From Bacteroidales bacterium (lineage in GTDB: Bacteria > Bacteroidota > Bacteroidia > Bacteroidales > Muribaculaceae), in the NCBI GenBank assembly GCA_014800245.1, contig JAAVGM010000019.1, forward strand, positions 105,763 through 169,762: DNA of 64,000 nucleotides, read 5' to 3'. The translations under genes and the position numbers were made by a program. The notes under the pieces were generated by a model, which was given only the letters and a program-made list of their open reading frames with translations, was not told the DNA's origin and searched no databases. Below are positions 56,115 to 64,000 of the stretch, piece after piece (position 1 is the stretch's first letter; each line of letters starts with the position of its first letter).

Positions 56115-56795
56115 TCACTCGGTTATTTTCCGATTTTGCAACAATGGAAGTATTCTCCTCTCAAAATTCTCCTTTGATACTATCCTATAATGAAAATGGA
56201 CGGAATCATTATAACGCTGACTATGATGGACTACATAATCCCCATTTTCAAACTGCTCATTTAATTCCCTTCTATCCCTCTCTTCATCGGGAAAGATTAA
56301 CCCCATCTTTTTTATCACCCCATCTATCATTTTCCATCTCCCCATCCACTCTTCGCCGGAGGGAGGAATAATCCCTTGCACACTCTTGACAAATGAATCG
56401 AAAAAGATATCATATGGCACCACTCCATCCTTGATAAGAGACAGATTGACCCTATAAAAATTCCCCTTGTATCCTGTCGGCTCATACAACGGACCTGAAA
56501 AAGGATCATCCGTAGCCAGCTCGCTCCGAAGGTATCGACCGGAAGCTGCCGTATCGGTAAGTATATGTCCGGGACCGAAGAAATCCTGCATGAAGTTTTT
56601 ATATACGTCTCTATACTGAGATTCCGGATAATGTTCCATCTGATATTCTATGGCTCTGCCGATCGAGTCCACGGTTGACAACTCCGTTACTGTAACCTCT
56701 TCCATACCATTTCCATTCCCTGCGGGAATCATTGCGGAACATAAGCATGGAATCAGGAAAATTCCGGAAAATAAATATTGTATATTTTTAAGCAT
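56115..56795 (-). CDS. Secreted protein of unknown function
   Basis: 226 residues from ATG at 56795 (MLKNIQYLFSGIFLIPCLCS), which gives a signal peptide; an earlier TTG at 56831 abuts the preceding stop and is less likely. The mature part has a conserved-looking core YPESQYRDVYKNFMQDFFGP followed by GHILTDTAASGRYLRSEL and VVHHSQRYNDSVHFHYRIVS. I do not recognise a catalytic motif. It starts 36 bases after the nucleoside-permease-type gene, so it is probably the last gene of the TonB receptor/MFS/secreted protein operon. Confidence 0.75.
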   Translation of the reverse strand: MLKNIQYLFSGIFLIPCLCSAMIPAGNGNGMEEVTVTELSTVDSIGRAIEYQMEHYPESQYRDVYKNFMQDFFGPGHILTDTAASGRYLRSELATDDPFSGPLYEPTGYKGNFYRVNLSLIKDGVVPYDIFFDSFVKSVQGIIPPSGEEWMGRWKMIDGVIKKMGLIFPDEERDRRELNEQFENGDYVVHHSQRYNDSVHFHYRIVSKENFERRILPLLQNRKITE

Positions 56796-56831
56796 ATTGT
56801 AATTAGAAATTTCAAATACAACGAAAGCCAA

Positions 56832-58169
56832 TCACTTCACACTCTTTCTCTCTCCTTTGAATATGAGGAGCCACAATATCATTACCACGAATGTGTAGGA
56901 AGCGAAAATCAGCCACGGCCATTCCCATTCACCCATGAACAGACGTATCGGATGTCCCATCCTGGTATTAACCATCTCCCACTCGCACCAATGATTCACT
57001 ACTGCTCCCGCAGCGATAGTCCCGAAGGTGGCGCCAATTCCATTACTCATAAACATCATCAGTCCCTGCGCGAACCCTTTCATATTTTCGGGCGAAACTT
57101 GCTGAATATAGATATGGCCTGCAATCGTAATAAAATTGAAAGCCACTCCATATACCAACATCGAACCGATTAATAACCACAAACCGTCACCAGGATTCCC
57201 AAGCCCAAAGAAAAGGAAGCGTAACGCCCATGCAAGTAGTCCTGCCGCATAGACCCATTTCATGCCTATACGTTTCAAGGAAATACCTACTGACAAGACA
57301 CAAAAAGCCTCGGAAATCTGAGAAATAGAGAAGAGCATTGTAGCATTGCCGGAAGCCAACGAATCGGAATATGTGTTAATTCCCGTGAAATGAGTGATGA
57401 AAGGAGTGGCGAAGCCATTTGAAATCTGGAGACATATACCAGAAAGAATCACAAACGGAAGAAAATATCTCACTCCCGCCGGCTTCAACACCTTTCCAAG
57501 AGATTTATAAAGCGAAGGAGTCGGTATGGTATCGAGCGAAACCCGCGCACTTTCCGACATTCCGGGGAGCGTGAGAGAATAAAGAGAAGTTATCAGACCC
57601 ATAACTCCGCTGCATAGCAGCTGCATCGCATTATATTGGAATCTCTGATGACTGACAGGAAGACTTTCATTTAAGGTAAATCCCAAAGCACCATCATACA
57701 CATAGGCTGAATTCACAAACCACATTGCCGCAACAAAACCAACAGTGCCCCAAATACGGATTGAGGGGAAGGATGTGGCCGGATTGCAATGATTCTGAGT
57801 TAAAATCTTGAAAGTAGTAGTATTCGCTAATGCCATTGTCGGCATATAAAAAGCCAGGAACGCCAAATACAGGGGATAGAACAGATTAAAATCAAGCACC
57901 TGATGAGTCATCCCATACCACCACATTGTCAACATAAACACAGCCGCCACCAAATGACAAAGCATCAGTAATTTCTCAGGTCGTCCGGTTTTATCAGCCA
58001 GACGACCCAAGAGAGACGGGGTGATTATCGAGACAAGTCCGATCGCAGCATAAAACCACGCAATCCTGCTTCCCAATCCTCCGGCTCCGATAAATTGACC
58101 GAAACAGGTGAGATAACATCCCCACACGCTGAACTGCAGGAAATAAAGAAACGACAGACGAGCCTTCAT
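56832..58169 (-). CDS. MFS transporter of the nucleoside:H+ symporter type
   Basis: 445 residues from ATG at 58169 (MKARLSFLYFLQFSVWGCYL), with twelve hydrophobic segments. The start, LGRLADKTGRPEKLL, and the mid-protein SIRIWGTVGFVAAMWFVNS are typical of the NupG/XapB nucleoside-permease family. Such proteins import nucleosides with protons across the inner membrane. The gene starts 14 bases downstream of a TonB-dependent receptor, so the two probably form an outer/inner-membrane uptake route for the same compound; whether that compound is a nucleoside or something nucleoside-like is not shown. Confidence 0.85.
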   Translation of the reverse strand: MKARLSFLYFLQFSVWGCYLTCFGQFIGAGGLGSRIAWFYAAIGLVSIITPSLLGRLADKTGRPEKLLMLCHLVAAVFMLTMWWYGMTHQVLDFNLFYPLYLAFLAFYMPTMALANTTTFKILTQNHCNPATSFPSIRIWGTVGFVAAMWFVNSAYVYDGALGFTLNESLPVSHQRFQYNAMQLLCSGVMGLITSLYSLTLPGMSESARVSLDTIPTPSLYKSLGKVLKPAGVRYFLPFVILSGICLQISNGFATPFITHFTGINTYSDSLASGNATMLFSISQISEAFCVLSVGISLKRIGMKWVYAAGLLAWALRFLFFGLGNPGDGLWLLIGSMLVYGVAFNFITIAGHIYIQQVSPENMKGFAQGLMMFMSNGIGATFGTIAAGAVVNHWCEWEMVNTRMGHPIRLFMGEWEWPWLIFASYTFVVMILWLLIFKGERKSVK

Positions 58170-58182
58170 AATCAAATCTTAT

Positions 58183-60072
58183 TTAGAATTTAAACTCAAC
58201 TCCACCCATAACCGTTGTGCCGGGCATCGGACATCCATAGATGATTTCGTAATGCTTGTTGGTGATGTTATCCACTTTTACAAAGGTTGTCACGGGAACG
58301 GCGTTCTGGAATGTATAGGCCACTCTCAGGTTTAAAAGTGAATAATTCATGCTCGATCCGTCGGGATTGCCATATTTCATTCCCCAGATACTCATCTCCT
58401 CCAATGTGAAACTGAAATCGCCCGGAGAATAGTTAAGCTCCACATTCAGTTTATTTTTTGGAGAATAGAGGTTGTCAGAATCCGTGTGAAGATACGACCA
58501 GGAAGCATTTGCTTGCAGATTCTTTAGAATGGAATATGCCGCTTCAAGTTCGAAACCTTTGTTATGGAATCTTCCGGTGTTGATATTGCGCGGGCGACCA
58601 TCCTCCCTTACCGTCTGAATCATATCCTTGCCGTCAATATAGAAAAGAGCTGCTCCGAGCATCAGTCGGTAGTCGAGAAAGTGCTGACGATACCCCACTT
58701 CGTAATTGAGCATATACTCAGGCTTCAAGTCGGGATTTGCCGGCGGATAGAGATATAGCTCCCGGATATTCGGTGCGCGGAATCCTTTGCTGAATGATGC
58801 CTTGATCTGAGACGCGTGTCCGGGCTTAACAATGATACCTGCCTGCGGAACCCATACATTGCCATACACCGATCCATGCTGTAATCTCACTCCCCCATTC
58901 ACATTCAATATGTCATGGAAAAATCCCTGCTGCATCATCACATATCCGGCAATCTCATTCACATGATGTTTCGCTTCCGACGAACGGATTGATTCATCCT
59001 CCTTATTTGTGTTCCATATATGACCGCCCCAATGCTGGAAATCCACACCTGCAGAAAGGGTGTTGGCCTCCCAAAGATAGAACGATTCATAGGCAGTGAA
59101 ACCCATGTTATAGTCGGTGGAATGGAAAAGATAATCCTTGGGGAGTGTGCCGGGAGCATTTCCGTCGTCAACTTCATGCGTTCCCCAGTTGATGAACCCC
59201 TGCACACCTCCATCTAATTTCTCATACATATTCTTTACATATACTCCTCCTGCGCCGCGGAAAATGTCGGTCCACATGTTTTCGAGCGGGCTCTGTGTGG
59301 TTCCGGGATTATTTGCGTGGCTCTGAGTCATATCCACCATTCCCGCCACATTCCAATGATCTGAGACAGCATATTTCAATTGAGCAAATTCGTTGGCAAG
59401 CCAGAAGTCGCTCCCTTTCTGATACCCGTTGCTGCGGTCGAGCTGACCGGAGAGTGTGGCGGAGAATCTACCCTTCTTATATCCTGATGAAAGTGCAAAT
59501 TTCTGAGTATTGAATGAACCGAACATGGCTCGCGCCCTTCCTGTCAATCCATCTTTCTTCTGGCTTTGGGTCACAATGTTTACGGATCCTCCCATCGCAT
59601 TTGATCCATATAGAAGAGAAGAGGGACCTTTCACCACCTCTACTTTCTCAACTCCATTTGCCACATACGTATCAGCTAAGGAATGGCCGAATACACCGGC
59701 CCATTGCGGCTGCCCGTCGATCATGAAAAGAACTTTGTTTCCTTGACCTACGCCACGGATATTCACTTCTCCGGCACTTCCTCCCGATACCCCGTATCCT
59801 GCAAAACCTCTTTCTGTCACGAATAGTCCCGGAACTTTATTTACAAGGACCGGAAGCAATGAGCTCTCAGCGGATTTCTCTATCTCGGCGGCTGTTACCT
59901 GAGTCACATTAAGCGGAATCAATTCGGGTTTTGTCTTCGAGGGTGCTGTCACTACAACCTCTTTAAGGCTCACCGTGTCGCGCTCTGTCTGCGCCGCGGC
60001 AGTGGCTCCATATAGGGCTGTCGCTCCTAAAACAATGTTTGGAAGAAGCAACGTGGATTGATGTAATTTCAT
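58183..60072 (-). CDS. TonB-dependent outer-membrane receptor
   Basis: 629 residues. Signal peptide with cleavage near AAA|QT (residue 27), TonB-box-like SLKEVVVTAPS, plug domain (about 45-170: VNKVPGLFVTERG, EVNIRGVGQGNKVLFMIDGQ, GPSSLLYGSNAMGGSVNIVT), and a barrel with RAPNIRELYLYPPANPDLKP and a C-terminal phenylalanine (EFKF). Plug and barrel are of the BtuB/iron-siderophore class rather than SusC-type. It is the first gene of an operon with the nucleoside-type permease and a secreted protein, and is divergent from a methyltransferase gene. The ligand is unknown. Confidence 0.92.
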   Translation of the reverse strand: MKLHQSTLLLPNIVLGATALYGATAAAQTERDTVSLKEVVVTAPSKTKPELIPLNVTQVTAAEIEKSAESSLLPVLVNKVPGLFVTERGFAGYGVSGGSAGEVNIRGVGQGNKVLFMIDGQPQWAGVFGHSLADTYVANGVEKVEVVKGPSSLLYGSNAMGGSVNIVTQSQKKDGLTGRARAMFGSFNTQKFALSSGYKKGRFSATLSGQLDRSNGYQKGSDFWLANEFAQLKYAVSDHWNVAGMVDMTQSHANNPGTTQSPLENMWTDIFRGAGGVYVKNMYEKLDGGVQGFINWGTHEVDDGNAPGTLPKDYLFHSTDYNMGFTAYESFYLWEANTLSAGVDFQHWGGHIWNTNKEDESIRSSEAKHHVNEIAGYVMMQQGFFHDILNVNGGVRLQHGSVYGNVWVPQAGIIVKPGHASQIKASFSKGFRAPNIRELYLYPPANPDLKPEYMLNYEVGYRQHFLDYRLMLGAALFYIDGKDMIQTVREDGRPRNINTGRFHNKGFELEAAYSILKNLQANASWSYLHTDSDNLYSPKNKLNVELNYSPGDFSFTLEEMSIWGMKYGNPDGSSMNYSLLNLRVAYTFQNAVPVTTFVKVDNITNKHYEIIYGCPMPGTTVMGGVEFKF

Positions 60073-60102
60073 CGTCAGTTAATTATTTTATAGTTTTGCG
60101 AA

Positions 60103-60110
60103 CAAAATTA
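60103..60110 (-). promoter_or_regulatory. Candidate -7 element of the TonB receptor operon
   Basis: Minus strand TAATTTTG fits TAnnTTTG, 30 bases before the ATG; no good -33 box, so an activator may be needed. It is back to back with the methyltransferase promoter. Confidence 0.5.
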
Positions 60111-60119
60111 GTAAAAATA

Positions 60120-60151
60120 TTTGAATATTCACTATATTTCAGTTAATTTTG
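60120..60151 (+). promoter_or_regulatory. Promoter of the methyltransferase gene
   Basis: TTTG at 60120-60123, exactly 20 bases, TAATTTTG at 60144-60151. Because transcription begins near 60158, the first usable start is ATG 60188. Confidence 0.8.
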
Positions 60152-60187
60152 TATAAAACAATTATTAATCTAATTTACAGTATAGCC

Positions 60188-60781
60188 ATGACCCAATCCG
60201 AAATAGACTTTTTTGATGCTCTCGCTCCCTCTTGGGATGCGAATGAAATACGCTCCACGCCTGAACGCATAGAATCAATTCTTTCCAAAATCCCTTTGAC
60301 GACCGGAATGTCAATTCTTGATCTCGGCACGGGAACAGGAGTTCTTATCCCCTACTTGAGCAGTATCGTCGGGGAAAAAGGGAAGGTCGTCGGGATCGAT
60401 CTTTCGGAGGGTATGCTATCGCGAGCCATAGAGAAATATGGAAGGCTTGGAAATGTTGAATTTCTGAAACTCGATTTTGAGGAGGAACAGATTCCGGGAA
60501 TGTATGATGTTGCATTTCTTTACTCTGTCTATCCTCATCTTCATGATCCGGCAGAAACTATCCGTTGGATTTTCAAGATGAATATTCGCCCGGGAGGCTT
60601 CATTGTGATAGCTTTCCCTTCGGATGAAAAATTCATCAATGACATTCACCACGAACGCAAATCGGAAAGCGATCATCTTCCTCCGGCCGAAAAACTTGCC
60701 GAAATCATGCGTTTCTACGGATTCAAGTCAGAAGTGGCAGCAGCAACAGAAGATGAATATATCGTGATTTTAAGACCCTGA
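60188..60781 (+). CDS. Class I SAM-dependent methyltransferase
   Basis: 197 residues from ATG at 60188. Motif I is ILDLGTGTGVLIPYL (about 42-56), motif II GKVVGIDLSEGMLSRA with the acidic residue that binds the ribose of SAM, and a later PGGFIVIAFPS strand. The start MTQSEIDFFDALAPSWDAN is typical of small-molecule (UbiE/ArsM-like) methyltransferases. Divergent from the TonB receptor operon; shared control or a role in processing the imported compound is possible but not shown. No substrate residues can be assigned. Confidence 0.88.
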   Translation: MTQSEIDFFDALAPSWDANEIRSTPERIESILSKIPLTTGMSILDLGTGTGVLIPYLSSIVGEKGKVVGIDLSEGMLSRAIEKYGRLGNVEFLKLDFEEEQIPGMYDVAFLYSVYPHLHDPAETIRWIFKMNIRPGGFIVIAFPSDEKFINDIHHERKSESDHLPPAEKLAEIMRFYGFKSEVAAATEDEYIVILRP

Positions 60782-60896
60782 AAACGTATTCCAACGCATT
60801 CTATTGCAGTTGCGTTTTTCTAATCTCAAACTTTTTTATTAATTTTGCTTATTAATTTGCAACGAGGTTAAGAAACCATCTACAATAAGAAATAAA

Positions 60897-63524
60897 ATGA
60901 ACGAATTAGCCACCAAATATTCTCCTGCTGAGGTAGAAGACAAATGGTATGAGTATTGGATGGAACATAAATTGTTCCGCTCCGAACCCGACGATCGTGA
61001 ACCTTACACTATCGTTATCCCTCCGCCTAACGTGACAGGTGTCCTCCACATGGGACATATGCTCAACAATACAATTCAGGATATCCTCGTGCGTCGCGCC
61101 CGCATGACAGGCAAGAATGCCCTCTGGGTGCCGGGCACCGACCATGCCGCTATCTCTACAGAGGCTAAGGTAGTGGCTAAATTGGCTGCCGATGGTATCA
61201 AGAAGAATGAGCTTTCTCGCGAGGAATTCCTCCGCCACGCATGGGATTGGACCGATAAATATGGCGGCATTATCCTTAAGCAGCTCCGCAAACTCGGTGC
61301 ATCTTGCGACTGGGACCGCACTGCTTTCACAATGGATGAGATTCGTTCGAAATCCGTGATCCGCGTATTCAATCATCTCTATGACAAAGGTCTGATCTAT
61401 CGTGGAGTGAGAATGGTCAACTGGGATCCTACAGCCCTCACCGCCCTTTCTGACGAAGAGGTGATATATAAAGAGGAGCAAAGCCATCTTTTCCATCTCC
61501 GTTATAAAGTGGAAGGGGAAGAGGATAAATATATCGTTGTTGCCACCACTCGCCCCGAGACTATCCTTGGAGATACTGCCGTATGCGTCAACCCTAACGA
61601 TGAACGCTACACATGGCTCAAAGGGAAGCGCGTGATCGTGCCCCTCGTAGGCCGCTCAGTGCCTATCATCATGGATGATTATGTTGAGATGGACTTCGGT
61701 ACAGGCTGTCTTAAAGTCACTCCCGCCCACGACGTGAACGACTACATGCTTGGCGACAAATACAACCTCCCCTCTATCGATATCTTCAACGACAACGGCA
61801 CCATCTCCGAAGCCGGCGGCATGTACGTAGGGATGGATCGTTTCGATGTCCGCAAGAAAATCATGGAGGATCTTCAGGCAGCAGGTCTCGTGGAGAAGGT
61901 GGAGAATTATGTAAATAAGGTAGGTCATTCTGAGCGCACCGACGCCGTGATCGAGCCCAAGCTTTCAATGCAATGGTTCGTGAAGATGGAAGATCTTGCC
62001 CGTCCTGCCCTTCAGGCTGTGGAGGATGGCGATATAAAATTTGTGCCAAACAAATTCAAGAACACCTATCGCCATTGGATGACAAACATCAAAGACTGGT
62101 GTATCTCCCGTCAGCTATGGTGGGGTCATCAGATTCCGGCTTGGTTCCTTCCTACCGGAGGATTCGTTGTAGCAGAGAATGAGGAGGATGCTTTGGTGAA
62201 GGCTATTGAAAAGAGTGGAGATGCCTCTTTGACTCTTGACGACCTCAAGCGCGATCCCGACTGTCTCGACACATGGTTCTCTTCATGGCTATGGCCTATC
62301 TCTCTCTTCAACGGTATCCTTGATCCGGAAAATGAGGAGTTCAAATACTACTACCCCACATCCGACCTCGTAACCGGTCCGGATATCATCTTCTTCTGGG
62401 TGGCGCGCATGATTATGGCAGGATATGAGTTTGCTGATAATTGCCCCTTCCGCAATGTATATTTCACCGGTATCGTTCGCGATAAGATCGGTCGCAAGAT
62501 GTCGAAATCTCTTGGCAACTCTCCTGATCCTCTCGACCTTATTGACAAATTCGGTGCCGACGGCGTGCGCATGGGTCTGATGCTTGGTGCTCCTGCCGGC
62601 CACGACATAATGTATGATGATTCCCTCTGCGAGCAGGGTCGTAATTTCTGCAATAAGATCTGGAATGCCTTCCGTCTTGTCAAAGGATGGAACGTTGACG
62701 ATTCAATTGCTCAGCCGGAAAGCTCCAAGTTGGCTGTGGAATGGTTTAAGGCTGTCCTCAATAATACTCTCGCTGAGGTTGACGATCTAATGGGCAAATT
62801 CCGTATTTCGGAAGCTCTCATGGCTGTTTACAAACTCTTCTGGGATGAGTTCTCCTCCTGGTATCTTGAGGTTGTTAAGCCTGCCTATGGTCAGCCTATG
62901 GATGCGAAGACCTATGAGGCCACCCTCGGATTCTTCGACACTCTTCTCCGTCTGCTCCATCCCTTCATGCCTTTCATCACTGAAGAGCTTTGGCAGCATC
63001 TTGCCGATCGCAAGGATGGGGAAAGCATCATGACAGCTCAGCTTCCGAAAGCTGAGGAGGGAGATGCTTCCATCGTGGCAGCTTTCGAGCATCTCAAGGA
63101 GGTGATTGCAGGCATCCGCACAGTCCGCAAGCAGAAACAGCTTCCTCAGAAAGAGCCTCTTGTTCTCAACATCAAAGGCTCACATAACGCCCTTCTTGAT
63201 GCAGTTCTTACAAAGATGGGCAATCTTTCAGCTATCGAGATGGTTGAGGAGAAGAATCCTACTGCATCGGCTTTCATCGTGGGTGCAACAGAATACAGTG
63301 TCCCCCTCGAAAGCAAGATCAATGTAGAGGAAGAGCTTGAGAAACTGAATAAGGATCTCGTATATTACGAGAAGTTCCTTGCCGGAGTTGAGAAAAAGCT
63401 CAGCAATGAGAAATTCGTGGCCAATGCGCCGGAAGCTGTTGTAGCTATGGAGCATAAGAAGCGCAGCGATGCTCAGGAAAAACTGGCAGCCATCAAGGCT
63501 TCAATCGCAGCTCTGACTAAATAA
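60897..63524 (+). CDS. valS: Valyl-tRNA synthetase
   Basis: 875 residues, class I synthetase. The HIGH-type motif is HMGH at residues 51-54 ([13 protein letters not shown]), and KMSKS lies at 534-538. The CP1 editing domain is present ([20 protein letters not shown]), followed by the anticodon-binding helices ([16 protein letters not shown]) and the C-terminal coiled coil (about 800-875) typical of ValS. It charges tRNA-Val and removes misactivated threonine. A -7-like TAATTTTG lies at 60840 but without a -33 box. The transcript ends at the hairpin at 63546. Confidence 0.98.
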   Translation: MNELATKYSPAEVEDKWYEYWMEHKLFRSEPDDREPYTIVIPPPNVTGVLHMGHMLNNTIQDILVRRARMTGKNALWVPGTDHAAISTEAKVVAKLAADGIKKNELSREEFLRHAWDWTDKYGGIILKQLRKLGASCDWDRTAFTMDEIRSKSVIRVFNHLYDKGLIYRGVRMVNWDPTALTALSDEEVIYKEEQSHLFHLRYKVEGEEDKYIVVATTRPETILGDTAVCVNPNDERYTWLKGKRVIVPLVGRSVPIIMDDYVEMDFGTGCLKVTPAHDVNDYMLGDKYNLPSIDIFNDNGTISEAGGMYVGMDRFDVRKKIMEDLQAAGLVEKVENYVNKVGHSERTDAVIEPKLSMQWFVKMEDLARPALQAVEDGDIKFVPNKFKNTYRHWMTNIKDWCISRQLWWGHQIPAWFLPTGGFVVAENEEDALVKAIEKSGDASLTLDDLKRDPDCLDTWFSSWLWPISLFNGILDPENEEFKYYYPTSDLVTGPDIIFFWVARMIMAGYEFADNCPFRNVYFTGIVRDKIGRKMSKSLGNSPDPLDLIDKFGADGVRMGLMLGAPAGHDIMYDDSLCEQGRNFCNKIWNAFRLVKGWNVDDSIAQPESSKLAVEWFKAVLNNTLAEVDDLMGKFRISEALMAVYKLFWDEFSSWYLEVVKPAYGQPMDAKTYEATLGFFDTLLRLLHPFMPFITEELWQHLADRKDGESIMTAQLPKAEEGDASIVAAFEHLKEVIAGIRTVRKQKQLPQKEPLVLNIKGSHNALLDAVLTKMGNLSAIEMVEEKNPTASAFIVGATEYSVPLESKINVEEELEKLNKDLVYYEKFLAGVEKKLSNEKFVANAPEAVVAMEHKKRSDAQEKLAAIKASIAALTK

Positions 63525-63545
63525 GATTTAATTCTTAATCAAAAT

Positions 63546-63580
63546 AAAGGGAAGGCATCATTAAATGCCTTCCTTTTTTT
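63546..63580 (+). terminator. valS terminator
   Basis: Nine perfect pairs GGAAGGCAT/ATGCCTTCC extended by a G-T and three A-T pairs, six-base loop, then seven T. Confidence 0.93.
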
Positions 63581-63645
63581 ATCACTAATACTTATTTTTA
63601 TCATTAATTCCTGTTTTATCTTTATTTCTTATTTATGATTATCCC

Positions 63646-63705
63646 CATAATTCCCCAAAATAAATTTTATGAAAGATTAATTTACAGTCATTGAGCAATC
63701 TTCCG
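63646..63705. repeat. Dispersed repeat module, copy B
   Basis: Begins CATAATTCCCCAAAATAAAT and ends GTCATTGAGCAATCTTCCG, matching 28143-28204 in order and orientation. ATTCCCC (63650-63656) can pair with GGGGAAT (63705-63711). A perfect palindrome AAGCCTTAAGGCTT follows at 63783-63796. Confidence 0.6.
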
Positions 63706-63977
63706 GGGAATGACGCAGAAAGATAGGTATGGGAAGATGGGGATATTTGGATTTATAAATTGATTTTAAGGGTATCGCGGATAAGCCTTAAGGCTTGTTT
63801 AGGCGCGGATGAGGTGCGGATCTTTTTATAGGTTTCTTTTTTTAAATAAAGGGATTATTTAGGATGGAATCCAGTGTATGCTTATCGCGGTTCAGATTGC
63901 TTCGCAATTTGAAGAGTCGGATTTGAGCGGATCAATGCAGTGCGCAGCCCACCGCAAAAATCCGTTTCGATCCGTTA

Positions 63978-64000
63978 ATACAATCATCGAATGATTGTAT
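63978..64000. repeat. Perfect 10-bp inverted repeat at the window edge
   Basis: ATACAATCAT, loop CGA, ATGATTGTAT, ending exactly at the last base. The stretch 63581-64000 has no gene; it is a series of short palindromes in AT-rich sequence, including AATTGC/GCAATC-type arms near 63897-63910. Confidence 0.6.

Overview
The window looks like a chromosomal segment of a Bacteroidales bacterium, most likely a Muribaculaceae-type gut commensal (the family is inferred from overall protein flavour and is not proven). Support: at least ten intergenic regions carry the Bacteroidota promoter pattern TTTG/TTG, 19-20 bases, TAnnTTTG; genes lack obvious Shine-Dalgarno sequences; lipoproteins with GLUG repeats, TonB-dependent outer-membrane receptors, OmpH-like and DUF4954 proteins are abundant; and the order tuf, tRNA-Trp, secE, nusG, rplK, rplA, rplJ, rplL, rpoB, rpoC is the Bacteroidales one.

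Layout. 1-6.0 kb: two large GLUG-repeat surface lipoproteins. 6.1-12.6 kb: CstA-type transporter, an Rpn-family PD-(D/E)XK nuclease, a PD40 protein, a histidinol-phosphatase-like PHP enzyme and a UPF1-like helicase. 12.7-16.1 kb (minus strand): a two-gene envelope pair, a strong candidate 6S RNA, a GNAT acetyltransferase overlapping a 56-residue upstream gene, and a membrane protein/XRE regulator pair. 16.2-27.1 kb (plus): TPR-transmembrane-HTH regulator, outer-membrane barrel, ZIP transporter, a second nearly identical Rpn gene, a Rossmann-like protein, a ROK kinase-CutC fusion and a transglutaminase-like protein.

27.1-31.2 kb is the accessory-looking part: a hypothetical minus-strand gene, a 650-base repeat-rich gap, a tightly overlapping three-gene DUF3791/DUF3990 cassette resembling a toxin-antitoxin operon, then 900 bases with two consecutive highly structured RNA-like blocks leading into a small membrane protein. 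31.3-44.4 kb (minus) is the ribosomal protein/RNA polymerase/EF-Tu cluster with five tRNAs. 44.6-51.8 kb (minus) holds glmS, a lipoprotein, a NYN-domain protein and an operon of two PepD dipeptidase paralogs flanking a muramidase-like gene. 51.8-56 kb (plus): OmpH-like lipoprotein, hflX and a DUF4954 protein. 56.1-60.1 kb (minus): TonB receptor, MFS nucleoside-type permease and a secreted protein, divergent from a methyltransferase; then valS. The last 475 bases are non-coding and share a repeat module with 28.1 kb.

The most interesting points are the 6S-like RNA, the GNAT/56-residue pair, the DUF3791-DUF3990 cassette with its adjacent structured RNA blocks, the ROK-CutC fusion, and a hydrophobic helical domain embedded inside a GLUG-repeat protein. 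All family calls are from reading the sequence; no database search was run.
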